Source: Monocercomonoides exilis (Eukaryota > Preaxostyla > Oxymonadida > Polymastigidae). Taken from it: a DNA stretch of 64,000 nucleotides. The notes beneath the pieces were generated by a model. The model was not told the origin of the DNA. It saw only the letters and a program-made list of their open reading frames with translations, and did no database searches. The DNA is taken from contig LSRY02000004.1 in assembly GCA_001643675.2 (NCBI GenBank), positions 1,845,501 to 1,909,500 on the forward strand. The letters run 5' to 3'. The position numbers and the translations under genes were made by a program. This document shows positions 1 through 9,875 of this stretch, piece after piece. Position 1 is the first letter of the stretch. Each line of letters begins with the position of its first letter.

Positions 1-148
1 TAGACTTTGATTCCATAGTAAAAATTTTCCAAATACATATATGACAAAATCAAATATATGCTCATTTAGAAGCCATGCCTCTCATTATATTCCTGTCATA
101 TGCAAATTGAAGAGAAAGTTATGAGAGAGGCATTTGAGGATAATGAAA

Positions 149-390
149 TCAACACCAGTCGCTTGTTGCTGACCTGTTTTTTAACGTATTTTGTTCTGAC
201 TTATCAACTGTTTCAACAGTCTCGTCTTCTTCAAACAATTCATTGGCCACACTGTCTATTTCACCTGTTTAAAACGTTTTTCACAAGATTTAGAACAGTG
301 CATTTGTTAATATCAACTTTATAATCAAGTTGGAAGTGGCCACAATAAGGTCTCACATCTTTTTCGCACAATACATTATGGAAAATGCTT
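149..390 (-). CDS. Possible 3' exons of an unknown minus-strand gene
   Basis: Two stretches read as plausible spliced coding sequence. The lower one, 149-264, follows an acceptor ending AAACAG. It encodes an acidic peptide starting EIDSVANELFEEDETVE and ends in TGA. The upper one starts at about 390 after an acceptor ending TTCAG and reads SIFHNVLCEKDVRPYCGHF and onward, open for about 40 codons. I could not join the two in a consistent intron phase, so the model is incomplete. No family is recognised. Confidence 0.25.
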
Positions 391-710
391 CTGAATAATT
401 AATGATTAACTAAATGCTAATTGTTGAACTGGTATCAAGTGAGGATGAGTGCAGATTGGGATATGAAAAGTAGAAAAAGGACGAATATGAATGAATGAAA
501 AGACACAAATGAAAAAGATGAAGAAGTTGAATGAAAGTTTTATGTATATATTTAAGAAGAGATTTTGATGATACGTTAAATAAGAAAAAAAGACATCAAG
601 CGTAACAGTTTTGTTGCAACGTTCTAAAAAAAGATTGCTTATGCATTTTCAACAAACAAAGTCAAGTGTTGCATTAATAAAAGTTCAAAGTTGGAAACAC
701 TTATTTTTTT

Positions 711-829
711 TTAACTGCAATCTTCAAGTTGGAATACAACAAGCGAAGCATCATTATTATCAACTCCATATTCATTGAAAAAATGAAAATGTCTCTTTTT
801 TTGTTCACAGTCCTTAATAACTTCTTTTC
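711..829 (-). CDS. Possible terminal exon, unknown protein
   Basis: A minus-strand reading frame ends at a TAA (711-713) and reads KEVIKDCEQKKRHFHFFNEY and onward, finishing QLEDCS. It follows an acceptor-like AATAAG near 830. Composition is protein-like compared with the surrounding AT-rich DNA. Further exons may lie at 840-1000, but the junctions were not resolved. The function is unknown and the region could still be non-coding. Confidence 0.22.
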
Positions 830-1260
830 CTTATTTTTTCATCCTGAAAAAATGTTGAATGCGAACATTCTTCATCTATTGCTTCTTCTTTCTATTTTCA
901 TATGAACAAGTTATTTTTCCTTTCGCAGTTGCAAATTCTCCGCTTTTCTGCAAGATTACATTTATAATTTGGATCAAAGAAAAATCTGTTTCCTTATATT
1001 CACATTTTCATACTCTTCTATATAGGAAAAAATTGCTTTTTTCGTACAAATACAAAGCATCTCTTAATTATCATGAATTAATATAAATATGTTCATTAAA
1101 CCAGAAAGATAACAAAAAAAAAGTTACATTTTCGATTCTTTTTTTGCATTTTCACACAAAATAAAACAAGCTTAATAGTATTTAAAGTTTATTATAAACA
1201 TTTATTTTTTATAAATAAAGAAAACTCAACACACAAATTTTAAACAACCCATAATTTATT

Positions 1261-1700
1261 ATGTCAAAGGATTTACATGACGCTTCTGAGCTAGAGAAAG
1301 AAATTCTTTGGGAAAACGAAGAAGATTTAGATAACATATTTGGAAAATTGGCAAAAACGAAAAGAGTTTTGCTCAAATGCATTTTTTTTGCAACAAATAA
1401 AAATTATTTTTATTCAGCATGCAGTGGCAATCGGGAAGCATATTGACGATAGCGTGAAGCTTCTTGATCAAACGGTTTTATTTTTATATATTGCTTTGAT
1501 AAATTTGTTATACCGTTCATCAGGCAGATTCAACAATTAAAGGGCAAACAAATATGAAAAATTCTCGGAAAAATCTTTCAACAATTACTTCAAAAGATCC
1601 AGACAGAAAATTATTTTGGGGAATAATTTTAGGGATGAATCTTATTTCAATCATAATTGCTTTATACATTCGATTTTCACGAAATAAAAAAGGATCATAA
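1261..1700 (+). CDS. BET1-like Qc-SNARE, three exons
   Basis: Exons 1261-1365, 1418-1474 and 1524-1700 join in phase 0 to give 112 residues. The introns are GT-AG and very short (52 and 49 nt). The product has an acidic N-terminus, a SNARE-type helix containing IGKHIDDSVKLLDQT, and one C-terminal membrane anchor (FWGIILGMNLISIIIALYI) with a short basic tail. This matches the size and layout of BET1/SFT1-type Qc-SNAREs, which sit on ER-Golgi or intra-Golgi vesicles and form the four-helix fusion bundle. The spacing from the IG motif to KLL fits BET1 without gaps, but overall similarity is modest. A different small tail-anchored SNARE is the main alternative. The neighbouring VPS34 gene lies downstream on the opposite strand, so the two genes converge. 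Confidence 0.6.
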
Positions 1701-2308
1701 ATCTTTCTTATTCATGTGGTTTAATTTTTTTCTATAATAATTTTATGATTGCAAGAATTGTTAGTGCTGTTCAATTTTTGTTTATATTTTTTCAAAGCAT
1801 TTATTTTTATTTTTATTTTTGATTTTCAAATCGAGAAATAGAAATTATTATCCAATGTATCCAAATGGTTATAAAAAAATAAGTCACTGAACAGAATAAA
1901 ATGATTGGCATGGCGGGAGTAAATTAAGTGGTCGAATAAACATAACAGTTGATTTCCTTCTGATCCTGAGCTATCACTTTGTTTTAGGAAAAGAACGAAC
2001 AGATATTGCTTTTGCATTCAAAAAGAAGTGAAAAATACTTTGCCTTATTTATTTGATGATAAGAAATTTAAGATTTTGGAATAATAAAATTCATTACTCT
2101 CATGTATAACTGTTCAAAAAAAAAGAAGAAAAAAACTTTTTTTTTGTGATAAACATTTCAATCATTCTAATAGAAATTTTTTGTTTCTACTAAAAAAAAA
2201 AAAAAAAGAAAAGAAAAGTGTTATCTCGGAAATTATTCATTTTTTTTTAAAAAACAAAAAAATTGCATTTTCTGTTTGAAAAGAACGATAATAATAATTA
2301 TGAACCAC
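1701..2308. other. Intergenic, convergent gene ends
   Basis: AT-rich spacer between the BET1-like stop codon (+) and the VPS34 stop codon (-). It holds A and T runs around 2120-2270 and one minus-strand 63-codon frame (1826-2017) with some protein-like composition (DSSGSEGNQLLCLF). I could not support that frame as a gene. Confidence 0.6.
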
Positions 2309-5300
2309 TTATCCTTTAGCAATCCAATGAAAAACATCATTTATTTTTTCTCCAATTATTGTGCTTCTATTCTTTTCAACAAGATTTTCAGTAATTTCCT
2401 TCACCCTGTTATCAGAGACTTCTGGGAAAAATCTATCATCAAACTATTTCAATAAGATAAAAATAAATAAAATATTAATATTACAATTTTAGAAAAAAAA
2501 ATAAAAGAGAATAGAATAGAATAAATATTCACAACTTTAATTTTTCTTTATAAAGAAGCATACGTATTTTGATAAACAGTTATCTTCAAACAGTTTCGGG
2601 AATAAAGTTTTAATGGATTTAAGGAGGAGAGCAAATTCAGGATGATGATGGCGCAAATGAAAAAAACATAGGGATAAGTAATATATCAGTTCTGCCTTTT
2701 TATTGTTGATCACTCTCTAACGATGAAAAATAAATAAAGAAATAAAGAAATTAAATATATTAAAATGTTATCAAAATGCATTGGACGATTAATAATTTAA
2801 ACCAGCATTCTTGCTGAGAGCAGGAAGAATGGTTGAGAATTACATACATTAAAGATTTCAGTTTTTATTCCAATCACAGTCTGTTCCATTTTCGCAGCTG
2901 GACGAGAGCCACAGATGTAACCAAAATCAATATGAAACATTTTCCCAGTGAATTTTCCATCGCCTTTGCCCGCAAAGCATTACATGTTTTTGAAGAAATA
3001 CAATTGCAATCAAAAATATAAAAAAGTGGGATATAATTTAAAATAAAAGCAATAAGAATAAATTTTTGAATGTGCAAACTTCCAATATGCAACAATATGT
3101 TGTTAATATGACGATCTGTAATGCCAAACAAGAAGCACGGAAAAGAATACGCAGCTGGGCAAAAGGAAAAAAAAAAGAAGAAGATCAAAATTCAGTCAAA
3201 AAAAGAAAGTTAATTTTATAAAATTGCAAATTTGTTAATGTGGTTAGTTCAATAAGTGCGCATACCACTTGTTTGTGCAAGAAGGAGATCATAATTGCTA
3301 TTTTCGCTAAAAGATAATAATAATGTTAAAATTGAAAAAAAAGGAATATTTATATAAATGAACGAAATTACACAGAATAGTGACAAAAATGATAGAAATT
3401 AATTCCACGTTATTTGTTGAAAAAATTATGATAACCAAAACAACTTTCATTAATTAAAAAAACATTTACTCAAATGCACAATAACATCTTAAAGATTTAT
3501 CGTCTGAGTCCACATTTTCCTTTCTTTCCAGTGATCAATCTCTTCAAAATGAAAACATACGCTGGGATGCACTCTGTTTTCTTTAGGTCAGCAGTGTTTG
3601 GAACAAACTCCACAATTCCACTCAGCTCGTCTTCATTCGCATTTTGTCCGCTCCTTCCTGGATTTTCCATTGGGGTAGCCATTGCCGAATAGCAAGTGTA
3701 CAATCCTCTTATTCCTTGCTCTGATAATATTGCGTCCATCATCTGGATTCCCTGCAAAACAATCATATCCTGCCGAAGGTCGTCGCCTTTCTTTATCATA
3801 ATTCCCTTGACCACCGTCTTATTTTCGTTCCTCTTTTTCAGTCTGAATAGCAGCGCCATAGGCATTTTTGCGGAGTTTGCAACATGAAACATTTTATCTT
3901 TAAGATGAATTATTTCAGAAAACATAAACAATATATGAATATTAAATGTATGGAAAAATAAATAAATATTTAAATATTTAAATAAAAACTTTTTTGCTAA
4001 TAAAATATTTACAAGACAACTCAAAACAGAAATCCCAAAACAGAAAAATCAAAACATTTTTCGAGTTTATAAATAATCACACATTTTTTTTGGATTCTTC
4101 CATATTCATCGACTTCGCTTTTACAGAAAGGCTCAACGCTACATATCTCGAATGATGGATCAAATGGAAAAGGAGGCCTATTTCCTTCAATAAGCCCAAG
4201 TTCTCTATTAACAGATGAAATGCCGAGTCTGTCAGAAGACGAGGATGACGACGAAGAAGCAGAATCTTCTGAGCTGTTTGATTGATGATGCTTGGCATAA
4301 AAGTTAAACAATTGCCTAATAAACATATTCACTTTATTAACTTCGTTTCTAATTGGAATTGTTGATTTTCCCTTCTAATTTCAAAGTAAAAGCAAAAAAT
4401 ATTGGAAAAAAAAGAGAGAGAAAGAGTTGCACTTTTCACGTATAACGGAAGATGATTAACGCAAACCGCATTCACAAAATAGTCCGCCATCATCACTTGA
4501 ATAAACTTTTTGTATTTTTTCACTCTTTCATTGTTATTTTTTGAACAAAATTTGGAGGCTTCAAAAGCAAATGACCTTCAGAATGTGAACCAGGTGCATA
4601 AATATTTAAATATTCAAATGCAAAAAAGAAAAACAGAAATATGGAAATTATTTAATGTTCACATGATTAAAAAATAATCAATAATATTATAATTGATTAA
4701 TAAAAATAAAAAATTAAATTAAATTAAATAAAAATAAAAAAATAAAAACAAAAAACAAAAAATTAAAATTAAAATTAAAAAAAAAAAAAACATTATAACC
4801 AATAAATCATAAAAGCACAATTATCCATAGACAAACCAATAACATTTAATAGCGGCTTGAAGAGAATACGACCATATCCATCGAAAGAGTGACAAAAGCG
4901 GATAGTCAGATGGTCTATTTAGCAGATCTTCAACATTTTCATTATTAATCCTGTTGTCTTCCAAATCAACTGTTAATACCAACTGAGGCAAAAACTTGAC
5001 TATGGACTTTACAAGCACCCAACGAACAATTGTTGACAAAGATTCATACGTAATTAACATTCAAAAAAGAAAAAAATATTCAATTAATTTTTAAATTAAG
5101 TGACAGATACGTGAAAATTTCATAATTTGGATATACAGAAGAAATTCAATCGAATAATTCCAAAAATTTCAACAATAATAAACAATAAAAAGTCTTTCAT
5201 TTCATATGTGCTCCAAGTTGTTTTCAACTTTTTTTTCTCTCATAATCACATCTTCTTTTATTCGATAAACAGCAATTAGCAAACGCTTTCCTGCTCCAAT

Positions 5301-7014
5301 TTTTAGAATACATTCAAACCTCTCCTTCTCCTTCTTTGAAAAGCTTGATTATTTGAATAATTGCCTTTTTATGTAAATCTAAATGCTTGCTTTTCATTCC
5401 CACCAATTCCACCAGAGTCGAAACAGGCACTTTTCGTATTTGCTTAAATATTTGCTAAATGTAACAATCGATAAAAAGAAAGAAAAACAAAAATTGAGAT
5501 CAAATTTTCAAAAAAAAATAAAAAAATAAAAAATAAAAAGAAAGAAAAGAAAAGAAAGAAAGAAAAAGAAAAGAAAAGAAAAACAATTATTGAAATATTT
5601 TAGCCTTCAATCGAATCATACAAATGCTTTTTTTGCTTGATCGATGAGCTGCCACTCAATACAGTCCGTAATGTGAATGAAGCATTGCGGATAATACTTC
5701 ACAAACGACAGAAATCTCCGTCCTCTTTCTTTTTTCTCCTCAGTCAAATTATTTTCTGGTGCCCTTATCGTTAATTGCTTTGTTAGAAGCCAATGAAAGA
5801 AAAGATTAAATTCACAAATAAACAAAAAATGCAATGCATTACAAATAACAGAGAAAAAATATTTCCAGTATGATAACACTAAAAGAGGATTATTATTTAT
5901 TATTCATGCCTGCATAAACAACTGGATTTCTTCTTTTTTAGCTTCACACAATCGGCAATCGATTATCTTCCATTCGTTCATCGAATCATCTACGTCAATA
6001 AACTCAAATTCTTCATAGCATTCATCCTTTGAAAATTCCTTTATTCGTTTCTCTTCAATTCTCCCTTTCTTTTCCTGCACAATAGGAGCATCTTTCGAGT
6101 GAAGAGGTCCTCCAAATCCAATTTGCGTTTCTCCAACTTTCACAAAACCGCACATGGTTTGATTTGGGCTAATTTGATGCAGACTTTTTTGAAACGATAA
6201 TGAACTGTTTCTTTCATCAGAATAACTGTTTTGAATCTAAACAAGCAAATATTTGTTAAAATGAAAAAGAGAAGTTATTAACCTTTTGATTTTCAGTTTC
6301 CAATTGTATTTCAATAATAAGTGTTGCAATAAAAAAAGAATTTGGGTGGTTTTCACTTGTTTTAGTGCATAAATCAATGGGCAGAATCCTTGTTACCAAT
6401 GAAGCAGAACCTCTTTTGATTGAAGTTGTTTTGGAGAGATATGAAAAAGACAAAATATATTTTAAAAATAGCAAAGAAAAGGCAAGAGAGAGAGAGAGAG
6501 AGAGAGAGAGATTGAGAGAGAGATTGAGAGAGAGATTGAGAGATTGAGAGAGAGAGAGGATGAGAAAAGAAGACTATGCAAAAAAGAAAAGAATTTTTAG
6601 AATTCATTTTTATAAACTGTTTTACGTTCATAAGCTTCACTTCTTTTGTCAAAATATGCTTGCTTAATTTTCCATCTGCTTCAATCCAAAATTCGACCAC
6701 AAGTTTTGTACTCTTAGTGATTTGTGTTATAAGAAAGGGAAGGGTTATTACTTTTGATGTTGGGATTCTTCGAACAAATACTGGTGACGTTTTCCGAATT
6801 TGTCGCTCTTTCAAAGCAAAAGATAGTTCATAATCTTTGCAAATTTTCAATTCATAAATGTAACTTGTTGTTCGAAATGAAACATTTGTTCCAAACTTAA
6901 TTGATCAAAGACTTTTGGATATAAATAATTCCGAATTGCATCATTATCAACAGTTAAAGAATATCTAAATTATCAGGATCTATAAATTACAAAATCAATA
7001 AATGCTTCAAACAT
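2309..7014 (-). CDS. VPS34: Class III phosphatidylinositol 3-kinase VPS34, 16 exons
   Basis: Sixteen exons join without a phase conflict into 781 residues: 7014-6991, 6895-6618, 6412-6283, 6236-5948, 5878-5850, 5777-5622, 5454-5320, 5006-4837, 4495-4467, 4331-4083, 3897-3561, 3306-3266, 3154-3080, 2963-2848, 2716-2564, 2443-2309. All introns are GT-AG, mostly with donors like GTNTG. The product should phosphorylate phosphatidylinositol to PI3P on endosomes and autophagosomes. In order it has an N-terminal C2 domain (about 15-190), the helical PIK domain (LPQLV motif) and a kinase domain from about 500. The kinase shows GDDLRQD near 534-540, the catalytic loop GITDRHINN with Asp636 and Asn641, and HIDFGYICG with Asp660. 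The C-terminus DVFHWIAKG matches the membrane-binding helix of VPS34. It is shorter than human VPS34 (887). The first 24-nt exon and start codon are the weakest part; class III rather than class I is chosen from the N-terminus and DFGYI. Confidence 0.88.
6485..6560. repeat. (GA)n/(CT)n microsatellite in VPS34 intron 2
   Basis: Runs of AGAGAG broken by ATTG units on the plus strand. On the gene strand this is a CT-rich tract lying about 70 nt before the 3' splice site at 6413, so it may act as, or have grown from, a polypyrimidine tract. Confidence 0.8.
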
Positions 7015-7302
7015 TTTAACTTTAAGCAAAGAATTTTCAACTGTGCTTGAAAATATATTCATAAAATAACTTTCATAATAATAAAATAATGGTTTTATTG
7101 AATTCAAAAATGGCTGAACCTTCTAAAATCATCCTCTCTTTCGAGTTTTGAACAAAATTTGGTTAGTGGGTGGATAACGAATGAAAAAAAAAAAATTCAT
7201 TTAAATGTCTTTTTTATTTATGCTATTGTTAATAAATCTAAAAATGATATTCCGAAATTGGTTTTCAAATGATAGTGTTCAAAATAAAGAGAGCCTATTA
7301 AA

Positions 7303-7308
<6 letters not shown>

Positions 7309-7356
<48 letters not shown>
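7309..7356 (+). repeat. Poly(A) tract, 48 nt
   Basis: Uninterrupted A run on the plus strand, preceded by AAAAAAGT. Sequence on its left shows no recognisable SINE or retrocopy. Confidence 0.9.
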
Positions 7357-7357
<1 letters not shown>

Positions 7358-8039
7358 AGGAATTTTTATTAAAAAACCACTTCACTTAAAATTTAATACA
7401 AAAATCAGTTAATTAAATAAAAACTTTTTGTTAAAGATAACCTGAATAAACACATTGACAAGGGACAAAACATTTTTTTCTAAATGAAAAGCGAATTGAA
7501 AATAGCTCTCTTATATATCTTTTGGATTTTATCATAATTATTGATCATGAAGTCTTTTTAACCTCTGAAAGTTTTTTGTTTTTTAACGAGTATTTCTCCT
7601 TTATGTGAATTTTTTCATCAGAATATAAGGTTTAAAAAGGTCAAATATATTTCTAACAGACAGATTTTATTCCTGACGCTATGTTCCCTCTTTCCCAAAA
7701 TTTTTATCTTTATGGAATTTTGAAAAAAATATTCAACAATTTTTAATACACGCCTTTTAATGAAGTTTAGAAAAGTGATACAGTTTATGCAAAAAATACT
7801 GGACAATATTGATTTCTCATTAAGAGCAAGAAGAAAAATTCTGACAATTTTCCTCCAAACGTATCGAAATAATACTAACTCGGTTTGTATATGAGATTTT
7901 CTTAAAAGCCTCATTTGTGCTCAGAAAAAAATTATTAATAAAATTTAGAAGAAACTCAAAATCCTATTTCTCCGTAATTTCAGTCATCAATTTTTTTGAG
8001 TACAAATGAAGCTATTTTGAAAGTTTAGGAAAGCAAATG

Positions 8040-8041
<2 letters not shown>

Positions 8042-8085
<44 letters not shown>
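8042..8085 (+). repeat. Poly(T) tract, 44 nt
   Basis: Uninterrupted T run on the plus strand, 685 bp from the poly(A) tract and in opposite sense. The flanks of the two tracts show no obvious shared sequence. Confidence 0.9.
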
Positions 8086-8086
<1 letters not shown>

Positions 8087-8891
8087 AAAAGTTCCTTTTG
8101 TTTTATTGCCTAAATAAACAAAAATTTCATATTTCAATCAAAATTTTTTTCCCTATCATCAAACTTCGCTGTCATAGAAACAAAATATTAAAAATGTTTT
8201 TATTTTCAATTTTGCGAAGTTTCGTGAGAAGGAATAGAAATTTGATCGAAATATGCATTTTTTATTCTATTTGAAAGTTAAATTGAAAGAAATTCTGATT
8301 GACATAATTTCATTTTTCCTTTATCCTTTTATGTGCGAATCGGTTTTTTAATATGAAACTTTCATTAAAAAAATGCAAAAGAGCAAAAGAACGCATAGGT
8401 GTATTTAAGGAACATTCCCAATCCATGATTATTTTTTGAACATTATGATTATAAAAATGTTGATTTAATAATATTACATCTGAATGGACAAGAAATATGG
8501 TATATCAGCAATAGATCCATCTAGATTAGGTCAATCAATATTATCGATTTATGAATATCTGGTGGTTGTTATCATCTTGTATAATAAGTTGAATAGGTGA
8601 TGATTATAAGATAGAGATCGATGATTATTGCTGATACTCTTAGAGGTTTCTAACGATTATATATTCAGTGATGTTCTATAAAGATGGAGTCATTGATAGG
8701 TGTTATCGAGATATATCTATAGCTGATATACCATAACTCCTAGGAGGAGAATCAGCTAAAAGATTAACTGGAAGATTTGTTAAAGGTGTTCAAGTTGGTA
8801 AATTAGTGGTGAATTTGTGTGTTATCGTTGATGTTATCGTTTGTGAAATCGCAAATAAAAATAATTGATTTTGTTTTTTGTTTTATAGTAA

Positions 8892-9143
8892 ATGGGTCGG
8901 AAGAAGATATACGCAACTGTCGAAGAAGCTAAAGCGGCTCAACAGAAGCAAATTAAGCAGTTTCAGGAAAAACGGAAGGAAGAAGCAAAGTATTACAATG
9001 AACATGTATCTGAAAAACAGAAGAAGTTGATTAAGATCTTGAGGAGAAAGCTTATCGAAAGTGATGAGCTGTTAGATGAGTTGATGGAAAAAGTTAATGG
9101 TTATTGCCTGCACAGGCTTGATTGGGCAAAATGTGTTAATTGA
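8892..9143 (+). CDS. Small basic helical protein encoded in left TIR
   Basis: An intact 83-residue frame that starts ATGGGTCGG and ends TGA. It begins GRKKIYATVEEAKAAQQKQ, continues with lysine- and glutamate-rich predicted helices, and ends with HRLDWAKCVN. The GRKK start resembles a short DNA-contacting arm. Similar short GRK-type helical proteins occur in mobile elements and large DNA viruses, but I cannot name a family. The frame is unbroken in both TIRs while the central replication gene is broken, so it may still be useful or may simply be kept intact by gene conversion between the TIRs. A possible role is TIR binding or priming of replication; this is inference. The stretch just upstream ends TTTTATAG, which could be a splice acceptor. 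Confidence 0.6.
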   Translation: MGRKKIYATVEEAKAAQQKQIKQFQEKRKEEAKYYNEHVSEKQKKLIKILRRKLIESDELLDELMEKVNGYCLHRLDWAKCVN

Positions 9144-9252
9144 CGAAATATAACAGACTACACACGTTCGTTGTATCTCCAGTAGAATCAAACAGTAGTC
9201 ACGGTGGAGTTGTGGTGGATTGTCAACATCAATATTTTTTCTTGGAAAAAGT

Positions 9253-9366
9253 GTAAATCGGTAAACCGGATACCGGGTTGTGGCAATGTCTGAGACTCAG
9301 CGGAAGGGAAATATTGGGTTAAATCTCCGTGCTGGAAGCGTAAACCGGTTAACAGGTAAACCGGAT
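9253..9366 (+). promoter_or_regulatory. Iteron-like GTAAACCGG repeats, left TIR
   Basis: Four related units: GTAAATCGG at 9253, GTAAACCGGAT at 9261, GTAAACCGGTT at 9340 and GTAAACCGGAT at 9356. The third contains the 8-bp palindrome AACCGGTT. Clustered short direct repeats next to a replication gene are typical of replication-initiator binding sites, so this may be part of an origin. The role is inferred. Confidence 0.45.
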
Positions 9367-9513
9367 CTTTATATTTCATCTGAAAAGAGCTGCCAGCATG
9401 CCATTTCTGCCAACATGAACATTTTACCCCTAATTTGCTATGATTTTGAAAGTTTTTATTTAATTTCGACTGTTTCATCATTTTGCAACACTTCCACATG
9501 GAATTGATGGTGG

Positions 9514-9875
9514 CATACGTTCGTTGTATCGTCAGTGGTACACATCAGTTTTATCGTCAGTTGTTAAGAACAGTTATCACCTGCACAGGATAAGCTGGTT
9601 AGGTGACAAGTGTGATGCTGTGGGGTGGAAATATTGAGTTAAATCTCCGAGCTTTTCACCTGCAAAGTGTGCACAGGATGCACTGGATAAATTACATTCT
9701 GCGAAATATGTGGGCAAACGGGAAAAGTGAGCAAAGTGGGCAAAATACATTTAATGTGAAAATTTCCTGTTATCGTTTATTTTCGACATTCTCCCAGACG
9801 TCATCTTCCTCGTAAATGCACGTTACAAAAATAAATCTGTTTCAAAAAAAAAATTGTTTTTTTGATTTTTATTAA
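9514..9875. other. Spacer between left TIR and replication gene
   Basis: Unique DNA with repeats of ACGTTCGTTGTATC (also at about 9163 in the TIR) and a diverged echo of a TIR segment: GAAATATTGNGTTAAATCTCCG occurs near 9307 and again near 9631. It may be an old partial duplication of TIR sequence and could hold the promoter of the replication gene. No gene is supported here. Confidence 0.5.

Larger units (their letters stand above)
7015..8486. other. AT-rich spacer between VPS34 and the TIR element
   Basis: No convincing gene. A 98-codon minus-strand frame (7618-7914) has no recognisable motifs and AT-biased composition. The spacer holds the two long homopolymer tracts annotated separately. 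The VPS34 promoter would lie just above 7014. Confidence 0.6.
8492..9513 (+). repeat. Left terminal inverted repeat, 1,022 bp
   Basis: Pairs with 12208-13229 in reverse complement (position x pairs with 21721 minus x). Most of the length looks identical by eye; mismatches cluster in the outermost 45 bp. It contains the 83-aa gene, GTAAACCGG iteron-like repeats, and a nested inverted repeat (8499-8516 with 8715-8732, 17 of 18 matching). Confidence 0.93.

Noticed and set aside
7309-8085. A retrotransposed SINE or processed gene between the two homopolymer tracts.
   Set aside because: The flanks of the two tracts do not match each other and no coding or promoter-like sequence is seen next to them.
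9188-9499. A 103-codon minus-strand frame in the left TIR (and its copy in the right TIR), overlapping the iteron-like repeats.
   Set aside because: It overlaps a frame on the other strand, has Cys/Trp/Lys-rich odd composition and no conserved motif; the repeats better explain the sequence.
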